DNA of 61,287 bases, from NCBI GenBank assembly GCA_003963005.1, contig RXJW01000067.1, positions 1 to 61,287 of the forward strand, written 5' to 3'. The notes under the pieces were generated by a model that searched no databases, was not told where the DNA came from, and saw only the letters and a list, made by a program, of their open reading frames with translations. The translations under genes and the position numbers were made by a program. The stretch comes from Burkholderiales bacterium (lineage in GTDB: Bacteria > Pseudomonadota > Gammaproteobacteria > Burkholderiales > Burkholderiaceae_C). Shown here one piece after another: positions 48,664 through 56,604 of this stretch (its first letter is position 1; each line of letters opens with the position of its first letter).

Positions 48664-49968
48664 TCAGGCGGGCGGGCCGGGCGCCCAGCTGACCCGCGCC
48701 GTCAAGCCGCCACCGTCACGCGGCAGCAGGCGCAGTTCAGCGCCCTCGGCCCGGGCCAGCCGCTCCACGATCGCAAGGCCCAGGCCCGACCCGGGAGTGC
48801 CGCCGCGGGCGGCGTCGCCGCGCTGGAAGGGGCGCTTGAGGGATTCGGCCCGCCCCGGCGCGATGCCGGGACCGCGGTCGCGAACCTCGATCCACACGGT
48901 GTCACCGTCAGCACCGCAGGCCACCTCAATCGGCGGCGCGCCATGGTTCTGCGCGTTGACGAGGAGGTTGAGCACCATGCGGCGCAGAGCCTGCGGACGG
49001 GCGGGCTGCGTGACCGCCTCGCCCGCCACCAGCACCGGCTGGGGCAGGCCCGGCGCGAGGACCAGGGTCTCGGCCAGGAAGTCGCGCAGCGGGATCGGTA
49101 CCGGCACTTCGTGCTCGGCCGGGTGTGCGGCGCGGGCGTAGTCGAGGAACTGGGTGAGCAGGCCGTCGAGGCCGTGCAGGCTGCGGTCCAGGGTGTCCAG
49201 CAGCGCGGGGTCGCCCTGGCCGGCGTCGCGCAGCAACTCGCTGGCCAGGCGGATCTTGGCCAGCGGCGTGCGCAGGTCGTGCGACAGGCCGGCCAGCATC
49301 AGCAGCCGGTCTTCCTCGTCCCGCGCGAGCGCTGCCGCCATCTCGTTGAAGCCGCGGGCGAGCGCCGCGGTTTCCTCGGGGCCGTCCGTCGGCAGCGCAA
49401 GGCGCCGCTGGCCGGCACCGACCGCGCGCGCCGCTTCCACCAGGCGCGCGAGTGGCCGGTTGATGCGGCGCTGGATGAGCCAGGCGCCGAGCAGTGCAAG
49501 CGCCCCCGTGACGATGCTGGCGATCAGCCAGGTGCGCGCAAAACGGTGCAGCCCCTGCACCGGCGGCAACACCAGCCACTGGCCTTGCAGGCGCACGGCC
49601 AGCAGGCCACTCGGCTCGCGGCGCCACGCCAGCGAACCCGGCGCTTCGCCAAGCTGTGCCGTCAACTCGGCCACGAAGGCGCGCTCCAGCAGGCTCAAGC
49701 GGGCTCGCTCCGCCTCGGCCGGCACGCCACTGGCACGGGCGTTGAAGCGGCCCACGAAGCCCTCACGCTCCGGGGCCGGCAGCAGCCGCAAGGCCTCGCT
49801 GACGGCCTGCAGGCTGCGCGCCGTGGCCTCTGCCATCTGCCGGACGCGCGGCCGTGCCACGAGCTGGCCGTAGACCACGGCATTCACCAACTGCCCCACG
49901 ACGATGAGGGCCACGATCAGCCAAAGGTTGCGGCCGAACAGCGTCCGGGGGGTGAGACGGCGCATCAT
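48664..49968 (-). CDS. EnvZ-like sensor histidine kinase
   Basis: Inner-membrane kinase of 434 aa. TM1 is at about 15-35, a periplasmic domain of about 115 residues follows, TM2 at about 150-168, and HAMP comes next. The H-box is GLSHDLRTPLAKIRLASEL. The N-box LLVNAQNHG and the G boxes DRGPGI and GSGLGLAIV complete an HATPase domain. The order, the SHDLRTPL box and the small periplasmic loop are those of the EnvZ/RstB group. Its ATG follows the stop of the OmpR-type gene with no gap, so they form one cognate pair. The signal is unknown. Confidence 0.92.
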   Translation of the reverse strand: MMRRLTPRTLFGRNLWLIVALIVVGQLVNAVVYGQLVARPRVRQMAEATARSLQAVSEALRLLPAPEREGFVGRFNARASGVPAEAERARLSLLERAFVAELTAQLGEAPGSLAWRREPSGLLAVRLQGQWLVLPPVQGLHRFARTWLIASIVTGALALLGAWLIQRRINRPLARLVEAARAVGAGQRRLALPTDGPEETAALARGFNEMAAALARDEEDRLLMLAGLSHDLRTPLAKIRLASELLRDAGQGDPALLDTLDRSLHGLDGLLTQFLDYARAAHPAEHEVPVPIPLRDFLAETLVLAPGLPQPVLVAGEAVTQPARPQALRRMVLNLLVNAQNHGAPPIEVACGADGDTVWIEVRDRGPGIAPGRAESLKRPFQRGDAARGGTPGSGLGLAIVERLARAEGAELRLLPRDGGGLTARVSWAPGPPA

Positions 49969-50673
49969 TCAGGTCAGCTCGGGGATGAACACATAGCCCA
50001 GGCCCCAGACGGTCTGGATGTGCCGCGGGGCGCTGGGGTCGACCTCGATGAGCCGGCGCAGTCGCATGACCTGCACATCCAGGCTGCGATCGCTGACGCC
50101 GTGCGCCTCGCCGTGGGCCAGCACGAGCAGCTTCTCCCGGCCCAGCGGCCGGTTGGGCTGGCTGGCCAGTGCGCGCAGCAGGTTGAATTCGACCGTGCTG
50201 ATGTCCAGCTCCCGGCCGTCGCGCAGCAGGCGGCGCTGCGTGGGGTGGAGCGTGAAGGCCCCGAAGCGCACGGGCTCGTCGCCGGCCGGGCCGAGGTGCG
50301 CGCCCAGCTGCTGCTGGCGGCGCACCATCGCCTGCAGGCGTGCGAGCAGTTCTCGCGGTGCAAACGGCTTGGCCAGGTAGTCATCGGCGCCCATTTCCAG
50401 GCCCAGCACACGGTCCACCAACTCGCCGCGCGCCGTGAGCATCAGGATCGGGATGGTCTCGCCCTGGGCACGCAGCCGCCGGCACAGCGACAGGCCGTCT
50501 TCGCCGGGCATCATCAGGTCGAGCACCAGCACGTCAAAGCGCTCGCGGGCGAGCAACTGCGCGGCGCTGGCGGCGTCCGGCACGGCACGCACCGACAGAC
50601 CTTGTTCGGTCAGGTAGCGCTGCAGCAGCCCGCGCAGCTCAGCCTCGTCGTCGGCGATTAGGATGCGGCTCAT
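49969..50673 (-). CDS. OmpR-family response regulator
   Basis: A 234-residue regulator. The REC domain has the acidic pair in LIADDEAELRG, phospho-Asp in LVLDLMMPGEDG and Lys in YLAKPFAPREL. The winged-helix DNA-binding domain has VEFNLLRALASQPNRPLGREKLL and RSLDVQVMRLRRLIE...IQTVWGLGYVF. The QTVWGLGYVF ending is characteristic of OmpR itself. It is transcribed divergently from a serine hydrolase gene, and the shared 171-bp region contains several TTGCA-type half-sites. Confidence 0.93.
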   Translation of the reverse strand: MSRILIADDEAELRGLLQRYLTEQGLSVRAVPDAASAAQLLARERFDVLVLDLMMPGEDGLSLCRRLRAQGETIPILMLTARGELVDRVLGLEMGADDYLAKPFAPRELLARLQAMVRRQQQLGAHLGPAGDEPVRFGAFTLHPTQRRLLRDGRELDISTVEFNLLRALASQPNRPLGREKLLVLAHGEAHGVSDRSLDVQVMRLRRLIEVDPSAPRHIQTVWGLGYVFIPELT

Positions 50674-50844
50674 GCGCCGATGTTAGGGACGGCACCCGCA
50701 GCGCCGGCCGGCGTCGGCGAAAAACGATGACAAAGCGTTGCATGGCCGGCGCGCTGTCAGGCGATGCAAGCAGTGCAACCGGCACGGCAACCTTTGCCAG
50801 CCCAGGGGCCGGCAGCATCGAGCCACCTTCAACAGGAGCCCGTC

Positions 50845-51831
50845 ATGAACCGTCTCGCCCTCGCCCTGCTGGCTGCCGCCCCCATCCTGGCCCATGCCGC
50901 CGATCCCACGCCTGCGCAGCGCGCCGCCGCGGCGCGGCTCACCGCCGAGAAGGCCGCCGCGTGCGTGGCGGTGCAGCCGTTCTACTGGGAGCTGGGCGAT
51001 GCGACGCAGCCGCTCGTGGGCGGCAAGGCGGGCGAAGGCGCACCGGAGCGACGCACCGAGATGGCCATCGCCTCGGCCTCGAAATGGGTCTACGCGGCTT
51101 TCGCGGCCGAGCGTCGGCAGGGTCAGTTCAGCGCCGAGGACGTCAAGCTCCTGCACTTCCAGAGCGGCTACACCTACTTCCACATCTGCCGGCCGAACCA
51201 AAGCGTGGCGGCCTGCCAGGCGAGCCTGCTCAACGGGCGCGGCCGCAAGAACCCGGCCACCGAGAACCGTTTCGACTACAACGGTGGCCACCTGCAGCAG
51301 CACGCCATCACGATGGGCCTGGGCGCGTTCGGGCCCGAGGCTCTGGGCATCGCGGTGCGCCAGACGCTGGCGCCGGTGCTGGGCAACGACTGGTCGTTCA
51401 GCTACACCCAGGCACAACCGGCAGGCGGCGGTGTGACGAGCGCGGCCGACTACAGCCGGCTGCTGCGCGCGATGATGACCGGCCAACTGCAGCTCGGTGC
51501 GCTGCTTGGGCAGCACGCCGTCTGCACGAACCCGCAGGTCTGCCCGAACGAGGCCGTCAAGACGCCCGTGCCGGAAACCGAGGCCTGGCACTACAGCCTG
51601 GGTCATTGGGTGGAGGACGACCCGCAGGTGGGCGACGGTGCCTTCAGCAGCGCCGGAGCCTTCGGCTTCTACCCGTGGATCAGCGCCGACAAGCGCCTCT
51701 ACGGCATCCTGGCCCGCGACGCACGTCAGGCACCAGAAACGGAGGATCCGGCCCTGAAGCCGGGCGCAGCCTCGGTCGCTTGCGGCCGCCTGATCCGGGC
51801 CGCGTGGAGGGATGGCGAACCGCGCCATTGA
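50845..51831 (+). CDS. small beta-lactamase-fold serine hydrolase
   Basis: Exported 328-residue protein: signal peptide MNRLALALLAAAPILAHA, then a penicilloyl-serine-transferase-like domain. The SxxK motif is in IASASKWVYAAF. A YxQ-type second motif (SYTQAQPAGGG) and an SAG-type third motif (FSSAGAFGFYPWI) replace the usual YxN and HxG/KTG. It also has several Cys pairs (CRPNQSVAAC, CTNPQVC) suggesting disulphides. Function is uncertain: esterase, D-alanyl peptidase or related. AGGAG precedes ATG 50845. Divergent from the EnvZ/OmpR-like pair, which may regulate it. Confidence 0.8.
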   Translation: MNRLALALLAAAPILAHAADPTPAQRAAAARLTAEKAAACVAVQPFYWELGDATQPLVGGKAGEGAPERRTEMAIASASKWVYAAFAAERRQGQFSAEDVKLLHFQSGYTYFHICRPNQSVAACQASLLNGRGRKNPATENRFDYNGGHLQQHAITMGLGAFGPEALGIAVRQTLAPVLGNDWSFSYTQAQPAGGGVTSAADYSRLLRAMMTGQLQLGALLGQHAVCTNPQVCPNEAVKTPVPETEAWHYSLGHWVEDDPQVGDGAFSSAGAFGFYPWISADKRLYGILARDARQAPETEDPALKPGAASVACGRLIRAAWRDGEPRH

Positions 51832-51857
51832 GCGCAGCTCGCCGTGGGGAGGTTCAG

Positions 51858-51884
51858 CCGGCGGCACCCCGGGTGCCGGCCGGC
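51858..51884. terminator. terminator hairpin between convergent genes
   Basis: GCCGGC-GGCACC and GGTGCC-GGCCGGC pair with one bulged C around a CCG loop. It sits midway in the 67-bp gap between convergent genes. Very GC-rich stem without a clear U-tract. Confidence 0.5.
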
Positions 51885-51898
51885 TCGATCAGTGCGGC

Positions 51899-52249
51899 TC
51901 AACGTGCGCGGTCGGTTTCGAAGGCGATGCGGTCGACGCTGCCATCGACGTTGCGGAACAGGCGCACGCGGCGCAGGCCGTCGGGGCTGACCAACAGCTC
52001 GGCATTCTCGGCACGCCAGGTCTCCAGCGGGCTTTCATCCAGGCTCACGCCCAGGCGGCGCGCACCGACATGCACGCGCAGCGTGCGGCCGTCGTCCAGC
52101 ATGTATTCGCCCTGCGCACTGCGCAGCAACGCACGGTCAGCGGCAGAGGGCACGGTGGGTTCCTGGGCGATCGCCGGCGCGGTCAGCGCGAGGGTGGCGA
52201 GCAGAGCGGCCGTCAGGGTGAGGGGTCGCAGGGTGGTCCAGGTCTTCAT
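51899..52249 (-). CDS. small secreted hypothetical protein
   Basis: A 116-residue protein with a clear signal peptide (MKTWTTLRPLTLTAALLATLALTAPAIAQ) and a mature part of about 87 residues, predicted beta-rich (EYMLDDGRTLRVHVGARRLGVSL, RRVRLFRNVDGSVDRIAFE). I recognise no named family; similar short exported proteins occur in related genomes. ATG 52249 is chosen because the signal peptide starts there. It is divergent from the MerR gene, with a 241-bp gap. Confidence 0.7.
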   Translation of the reverse strand: MKTWTTLRPLTLTAALLATLALTAPAIAQEPTVPSAADRALLRSAQGEYMLDDGRTLRVHVGARRLGVSLDESPLETWRAENAELLVSPDGLRRVRLFRNVDGSVDRIAFETDRAR

Positions 52250-52430
52250 GGTGAGGTACTCCTTAGGTTCCCCGAGGCCAGTCGCCTCGGCAGCGTTCCT
52301 GGTGCAAACCCCATGCCAGCTTGAATTGCCAACCAATTCACGGGTTTCTTGAGGTTTCAATTCGGGTTCGCCCCAGGTCTGGGCCTTCACGCCCCGCATC
52401 GCACCATCGCGCCTCGGGATGGCGCAGGAC

Positions 52431-52461
52431 TTGACCCTGACGAGACGTCAGGGTTGAAGAT
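52431..52461 (+). promoter_or_regulatory. MerR-type spaced promoter with operator
   Basis: TTGACC (-35, 52431-52436) and GAAGAT (-10, 52456-52461) are 19 bases apart, the over-long spacing typical of MerR-activated promoters. The spacer carries a perfect 9-bp inverted repeat (left arm ACCCTGACG, 52434-52442; right arm 52446-52454) around AGA. It lies 30 bases before the MerR gene, pointing to autoregulation. Confidence 0.75.
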
Positions 52462-52490
52462 GCGCACGTCGTCACTTCACCACCCCGTTC

Positions 52491-53234
52491 ATGGACTACA
52501 CGGTGGGCGAACTTGCCCGGCGCGCCGGCCTCACGGTGCGCACCCTGCATCACTACGAGGCGCTCGGCCTGCTGAGGCCGTCCGGGCGCAGCGAGGCCGG
52601 CTATCGGCGCTACGGCGAGGCCGACGTACTGCGTCTGCACCGCGTGCTGGCGCTGCGGGATGCCGGCCTGTCGTTGAAGGACATCGCCCCGCTGCTCGAC
52701 GGCGAGGCCCCGCAGCCGCTGGCCCAGGTGCTGCAGGCCCAGATCGAGCAGATCGAGGCCCAGTTGCTCGCGCAGGAAACGCTGCTGCAGACGCTGCGCA
52801 ACGCGGCCCGGCGCCTGGCCCAGCACGGCGATGGAGGCGACGCCTTGCAGGTGCTGCTGGATGCGATGCAGATCCGCCGCGTCCACGAGCGTTGGTTCAG
52901 CCCCGAGCAGATGCGCGACCTGCGCCAGCGCTGGGAAACGCTGCCGCTGGCCGAGCGGGACGCCGTCGAGGCGGAGTGGCCCCGGCTCGCCGCGCAGGCC
53001 CGCGCCGCGATGGATGCCGGGCTCGACCCGGCGACGCCGGCAGTTCAGGCGCTGGTCCGCCGCTGGCTGGTGCTGCAGCGCCAGTTCTTGAACGTGGCGC
53101 CAGGCATGGAAGACACGATGCGCCGCATGTATGCCGCCGAACCGGAGTTGGCGCGCCAGACGGGCATCTCCCCCGAGCTGATCGCCTACCTGCGCCGGTC
53201 CAAGGCCACGCTGCCGCCTGAGGAGCAGTCATGA
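52491..53234 (+). CDS. MerR-family transcriptional regulator with TipAS-like sensor domain
   Basis: A 247-residue regulator. The N-terminal MerR helix-turn-helix is VGELARRAGLTVRTLHHYEALGLLRPSGRSEAGYRRY, followed by a dimerising coiled coil (IEAQLLAQETLLQTL). The C-terminal helical domain (ERWFSPEQMRDLRQRWE...VQALVRRWLVLQRQF) resembles TipAS antibiotic-binding domains. No metal-binding Cys pattern is present, so drug sensing is more likely than metal sensing. Its stop overlaps the start of an MFS transporter gene (ATGA), and its own promoter has a MerR-type operator. The unit is probably an inducible efflux module. Confidence 0.9.
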   Translation: MDYTVGELARRAGLTVRTLHHYEALGLLRPSGRSEAGYRRYGEADVLRLHRVLALRDAGLSLKDIAPLLDGEAPQPLAQVLQAQIEQIEAQLLAQETLLQTLRNAARRLAQHGDGGDALQVLLDAMQIRRVHERWFSPEQMRDLRQRWETLPLAERDAVEAEWPRLAAQARAAMDAGLDPATPAVQALVRRWLVLQRQFLNVAPGMEDTMRRMYAAEPELARQTGISPELIAYLRRSKATLPPEEQS

Positions 53235-54499
53235 ACGACATCCGCCGCGACCTCTTTCGCAACGCCAACTTCCGCTGGCTGATCGGCGGCGGCACGCTGT
53301 CCATGCTGGGCGACCAGTTCACGCTGCTGGCCCTGCCGTGGCTCGTCATGAGCCTGTCGCGGGACCCGTTGGTGCTGGGCACCGTGCTCGCGCTGGGCAG
53401 CCTGCCGCGGGCGCTGTTCATCCTGGTGGGCGGCGCGCTGGTGGACCGCCACTCGCCAAAGGCCGTGCTGATGCTGACCAAATGGATCAACGTCGCGCTG
53501 CTGGGCCTGCTCGCCGCGCTGACGGCCAGCGAGGCGATCACCTTGCCCGGCGTTTACGCGCTGACGCTGGCCATCGGCCTGGCCACCGCGTTCAGCTACC
53601 CGGCAGGCAGCGCCATCCTGCCGCAGTCGGTGCCCGCGTCCCTGATCCAGCCGGCCAATGGCGTGCTCATGGGCGCACGACAACTCGTGATGCTGCTCGG
53701 CCCCGTGCTGGCGGGGCTGCTGGTGAGCGGCGGCCGCGAGCCTGCGCTGCAGGGGCGTGGCCTGGCATTGGCCTTTGCCTTTGACGCACTGAGCTTTGCA
53801 GTCTCGGCCTGGACCTTGTCGAGGGTGCGCACGATCGCTCGTGACCCGCCGGCGCCGCAGCCGGTGCTCGATGCCATCGGCCAGTCACTTCGGGTCTGCT
53901 GGCAGGACCGCGAACTGCGGGCGCTGTTCCTGTACTTCTCCGCGGTGGCCTTCTTCGTCGGCGGGCCCATCCAGGTCGCCCTGCCGGTGCTGGCTGCCGA
54001 GCGGCTGCCCAGTGGCGCCGCTGCACTCGGGGTGATGCTCGCCACACACGGCCTCGGCGCGCTGGCCGGCATGGCCGTCTCGGGGCTGCGGCCGCAGTGG
54101 CGGCTGTCCACGCTCGGCGGCACGGTGCTGTTGATCGACACCGTCGCCGGCGGCGTCTTTCTGCTGTTCGGCCATGTGCACACGGCCTGGCAGGGCGCCC
54201 TGTTGCTGCTGCCGCTCGGCGCCCTGGGCGGGTTCGTGCAGGTGGCCGTCTACAGCTGGCTGCAGCGGCGCATACCGCCCGAGATGCTGGGTCGCGCGAT
54301 GGCGTTGTTCATGTTCATCGTGATGGGGCTGGCGCCGCTGGCCTCAGCCGCAGCCGGTGCCGCACTGCGCGTGCTGGACGTGACTTCGCTCTTCACGGCG
54401 GCGGCGCTGTGCCTGCTGGGCGTGGTGGCGCTGGGCACCCTGTTCACGCCGATCCGCCGGATCGCCTACCTCGACGCCGTGCCCGCCTCACCCGGCTGA
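53231..54499 (+). CDS. MFS transporter (probable efflux pump)
   Basis: A 422-residue, 12-TM major facilitator protein. It starts NANFRWLIGGGTLSMLGDQFTLLALPWLV, the signature of the MefA/EntS-like exporters (DHA3-type). A cytoplasmic loop GGALVDRHSPKAVLMLT carries the motif-A pattern G-x-L-x-DRxxxK. Translationally coupled to the upstream MerR regulator. Drug or toxic-metabolite export is the expected role. Its last 34 bases overlap the convergent PAS-protein gene. Confidence 0.9.
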   Translation: MNDIRRDLFRNANFRWLIGGGTLSMLGDQFTLLALPWLVMSLSRDPLVLGTVLALGSLPRALFILVGGALVDRHSPKAVLMLTKWINVALLGLLAALTASEAITLPGVYALTLAIGLATAFSYPAGSAILPQSVPASLIQPANGVLMGARQLVMLLGPVLAGLLVSGGREPALQGRGLALAFAFDALSFAVSAWTLSRVRTIARDPPAPQPVLDAIGQSLRVCWQDRELRALFLYFSAVAFFVGGPIQVALPVLAAERLPSGAAALGVMLATHGLGALAGMAVSGLRPQWRLSTLGGTVLLIDTVAGGVFLLFGHVHTAWQGALLLLPLGALGGFVQVAVYSWLQRRIPPEMLGRAMALFMFIVMGLAPLASAAAGAALRVLDVTSLFTAAALCLLGVVALGTLFTPIRRIAYLDAVPASPG

Positions 54500-55080
54500 G
54501 GCACGGGCCGTTGCTGGCGCCAGGCCGCCACGTCGGCGAGGGCATCCTGCAGCAGGTCTTCGACCAGCAGCAGCACACGATCGCGCTCAGCGGCCACCAG
54601 GGCATCGCCGAGCAGCCGATGGAAGGGCAGCGCGATCGGCGTGCCGGCCATCATGCCGCGCGGCCCGTCGGGCAGGCCGCCCGCGGGCGTGCAGGGGCGC
54701 TCGGTCATGTCGATCATCGTGCCGACCATGCGCAGCACCCGCCCCTGCGGCCCGCGCTCGATGACGCGGCCGCGCGAATGCACGCGCCGGTAGCCCGAGC
54801 CGTTGCTGCGCAGGCGGAACGTCGCCTCGTAGGTCGGGCGCTCACCCTGCATGTGCTCGCGCATCAGGTCGATCATCGGCGCGAGATCCTCGGGGTGCAC
54901 ACGGCAGCGCCAGAAATGCGTGCTGTCGGCGCTGTGCGGATCGGGGAAGCCGAGCTGCGTCTTCCACTGCGGCGAGTACTGCACCGTCTCCAGTTCGGGC
55001 CGCAGGTCCCACAGCGCGAGCTCGCCGGCCTCGACGGCCTGTCGCAGGCGAAGGTCCAGGCGGAGCTCCCCGAGTTTCAT
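54466..55080 (-). CDS. PAS-domain protein
   Basis: A 204-residue soluble protein with a single PAS_3-type domain (GELALWDLRPELETVQYSPQWKTQLGF...DSTHFWRCRVHPEDLAPMIDLMREHM, PAC end VGTMIDMTERP). A C-terminal helical region of about 75 residues has no known output motif. It is typical of a one-domain sensor or partner protein. Its start overlaps the stop of the upstream exonuclease gene, and its 3' end overlaps the convergent MFS gene by 34 bases. Confidence 0.8.
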   Translation of the reverse strand: MKLGELRLDLRLRQAVEAGELALWDLRPELETVQYSPQWKTQLGFPDPHSADSTHFWRCRVHPEDLAPMIDLMREHMQGERPTYEATFRLRSNGSGYRRVHSRGRVIERGPQGRVLRMVGTMIDMTERPCTPAGGLPDGPRGMMAGTPIALPFHRLLGDALVAAERDRVLLLVEDLLQDALADVAAWRQQRPVPQPGEAGTASR

Positions 55081-55685
55081 GTCGTGGCCTGCGTGAGGGC
55101 GTGATAGACGAGCAAGGACGCATGCGCGTCGTTGGCAGCGTACTGCAACTGCTGCGCCGTCAGCGTCGGGTTCGCCCAGTTCGAGGTCGTGGCCTTCTTG
55201 GACTTGCTGAAGCGCTGCCCGAGCACCACCGCCACCGCCACCTTCAGGCCGACGGCATCCTTGAAGCCCAGGCGGCGCACCTGGAACGACAGGTCGATGT
55301 GGCGCCCGAGCTTGAGGCCCAGCTTGCGGTGGATCTGTGGCCGGTCCGACGCCAGGCCGAAGCCCACCTTCACGACCTCGTCCGACTCGATCATGGCCTG
55401 CAGGAAGGGCAGCACACCGGGCGTGGCGGTCTGCACGATGAAGGCCTGCGTGGAGGTCGCGAACTGGATGACCTCGGGCCCCGTCTGCGGCGCCCCGGCC
55501 ACGAACACCGGCTTGCTCTCGGTGTCGAAGCCCACATGCACGGCGGCCCGCAAGGCCGCCTCGGCCGCCGCCAGCTGGTCAGGCGTACGCAGCAGATGGA
55601 TGCAATGCGGCGGCAGCGCCGGATAGGGCGGCAGCGCGGCGATCTGTTCGCTGGTGGGGCGGGCCAGCGGTGGGGGTCTCTGCAT
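55077..55685 (-). CDS. RNase D/WRN-like DEDDy 3'-5' exonuclease
   Basis: A 202-residue single-domain exonuclease. Motif ExoI is VGFDTESKP (D-x-E), ExoII is VGFGLASDRPQI (Asp) and ExoIII is YAANDAHASLLVY (Y-x3-D). This is the full DEDDy set as in RNase D and the WRN exonuclease. It lacks HRDC domains, so it is a minimal version that probably acts on RNA or DNA 3' ends. Coupled (ATGA) to the PAS-protein gene. Confidence 0.88.
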   Translation of the reverse strand: MQRPPPLARPTSEQIAALPPYPALPPHCIHLLRTPDQLAAAEAALRAAVHVGFDTESKPVFVAGAPQTGPEVIQFATSTQAFIVQTATPGVLPFLQAMIESDEVVKVGFGLASDRPQIHRKLGLKLGRHIDLSFQVRRLGFKDAVGLKVAVAVVLGQRFSKSKKATTSNWANPTLTAQQLQYAANDAHASLLVYHALTQATT

Positions 55686-55716
55686 GGGCGGCAGTATGCC
55701 GCCGCCCGATCACGCC

Positions 55717-55914
55717 TCAGCGCGGCATCGTCGGGCGCACCGACCACTGCGGCTGGCGGGCCAGCTCGGCCGCGGTCGCCTCGTCGGCCGTGACGGCGTA
55801 CTCGTGGCTGCTGCGCTCGACGAAGTAGGCCTGGCGGAAGCGCTGCAGCAGGCCCACCAGGGCGCGGCGGGCTTGAGAGGAGGGACCGGTGAAAGTGAGG
55901 GTCAGCGTGCTCAT
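55717..55914 (-). CDS. small hypothetical protein
   Basis: A 65-residue protein (MSTLTLTFTGPSSQARRALVGLLQRFRQAYFVERSSHEYAVTADE...) with codon usage like neighbouring genes but no recognised family and no obvious ribosome site. It lies 31 bases upstream of the exonuclease gene on the same strand. It could be a real small protein of that operon. Confidence 0.45.
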   Translation of the reverse strand: MSTLTLTFTGPSSQARRALVGLLQRFRQAYFVERSSHEYAVTADEATAAELARQPQWSVRPTMPR

Positions 55915-55995
55915 GGGAGGTATCCGTGACAGGACAGCCCTCCAACGCGGCGCCGGCCGCGCGGTTGACGCCTGGCGGTAAACGCGTGTGAACGG

Positions 55996-56604
55996 CTAAC
56001 GCCCCGCCAGCAGCGTCGCCACCTCGGCCGCCGAGCGCACGCCCAGTTTCGCGAAGACGCGCGCGCGGTGGACCTCGACGGTGCGGATGGACACGTTCAG
56101 CTCGTCCGCGATGACCTTGTTGAGCTTGCCCGCGGCCACCCGCGTCATGACTTCGCGCTCACGATCGGTGAGGCTCGCCAGCCGGGCGCTGCGCTCGGCG
56201 GCCTGCGCGCCTTCGGCCTGCATCGCGGCGTCCACGGCCAAGGCCTGCTCCAGCCGGTCCGCCAGGGCGTTGTCGCTGTAGGGCTTCTCCAGGAAGTCGA
56301 AGGCCCCCTTCTTCAAGGCCTCCACCACCATCGGAATGTCACCATGCCCGGTCAGGAAGAGCACCGGATTGCGCAGCTGGCGCGCCAGCAGCTCGTCATG
56401 CAGCCGCGTGCCGGTCATCGGCTCCATGCGCACGTCCAGCAGGAAGACACCGCGCGGCGGGGGCTCACGGTCGAGCGTGTCGAGCAGCGACGGCCCGCCG
56501 TCGAAGGGCCGCACGGCCAGGCCGCGCGAGCGCAGCAGGAAGGCCAGCGCATCCCGCACGCCGGGGTCGTCGTCGACGAGATAGACGGTGCCCGGGTCAT
56601 GCAT
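55996..56604 (-). CDS. dctR: FixJ/DctR-type response regulator
   Basis: A 202-residue regulator. The REC domain has DDDPGVRDAL acidic residues, phospho-acceptor D57 in VFLLDVRMEPMTG and Lys in DFLEKPYSDN. The C-terminal LuxR-type helix-turn-helix is SLTDREREVMTRVAAGKLNKVIADELNVSIRTVEVHRARVF. This FixJ-like form is the DctR of Rhodobacter-type DctSR systems, not the sigma-54 DctD. The PAS kinase gene overlaps it by eight bases, and the TRAP operon lies divergent, so it should control C4-dicarboxylate uptake. Confidence 0.88.
   Translation of the reverse strand: MHDPGTVYLVDDDPGVRDALAFLLRSRGLAVRPFDGGPSLLDTLDREPPPRGVFLLDVRMEPMTGTRLHDELLARQLRNPVLFLTGHGDIPMVVEALKKGAFDFLEKPYSDNALADRLEQALAVDAAMQAEGAQAAERSARLASLTDREREVMTRVAAGKLNKVIADELNVSIRTVEVHRARVFAKLGVRSAAEVATLLAGR

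Noticed and set aside
46020..51831. Antibiotic-resistance beta-lactamases
   Set aside because: Both beta-lactamase-fold proteins (46020 and 50845) have extra domains or altered second and third motifs, which fit periplasmic esterase or peptidase relatives better than AmpC.
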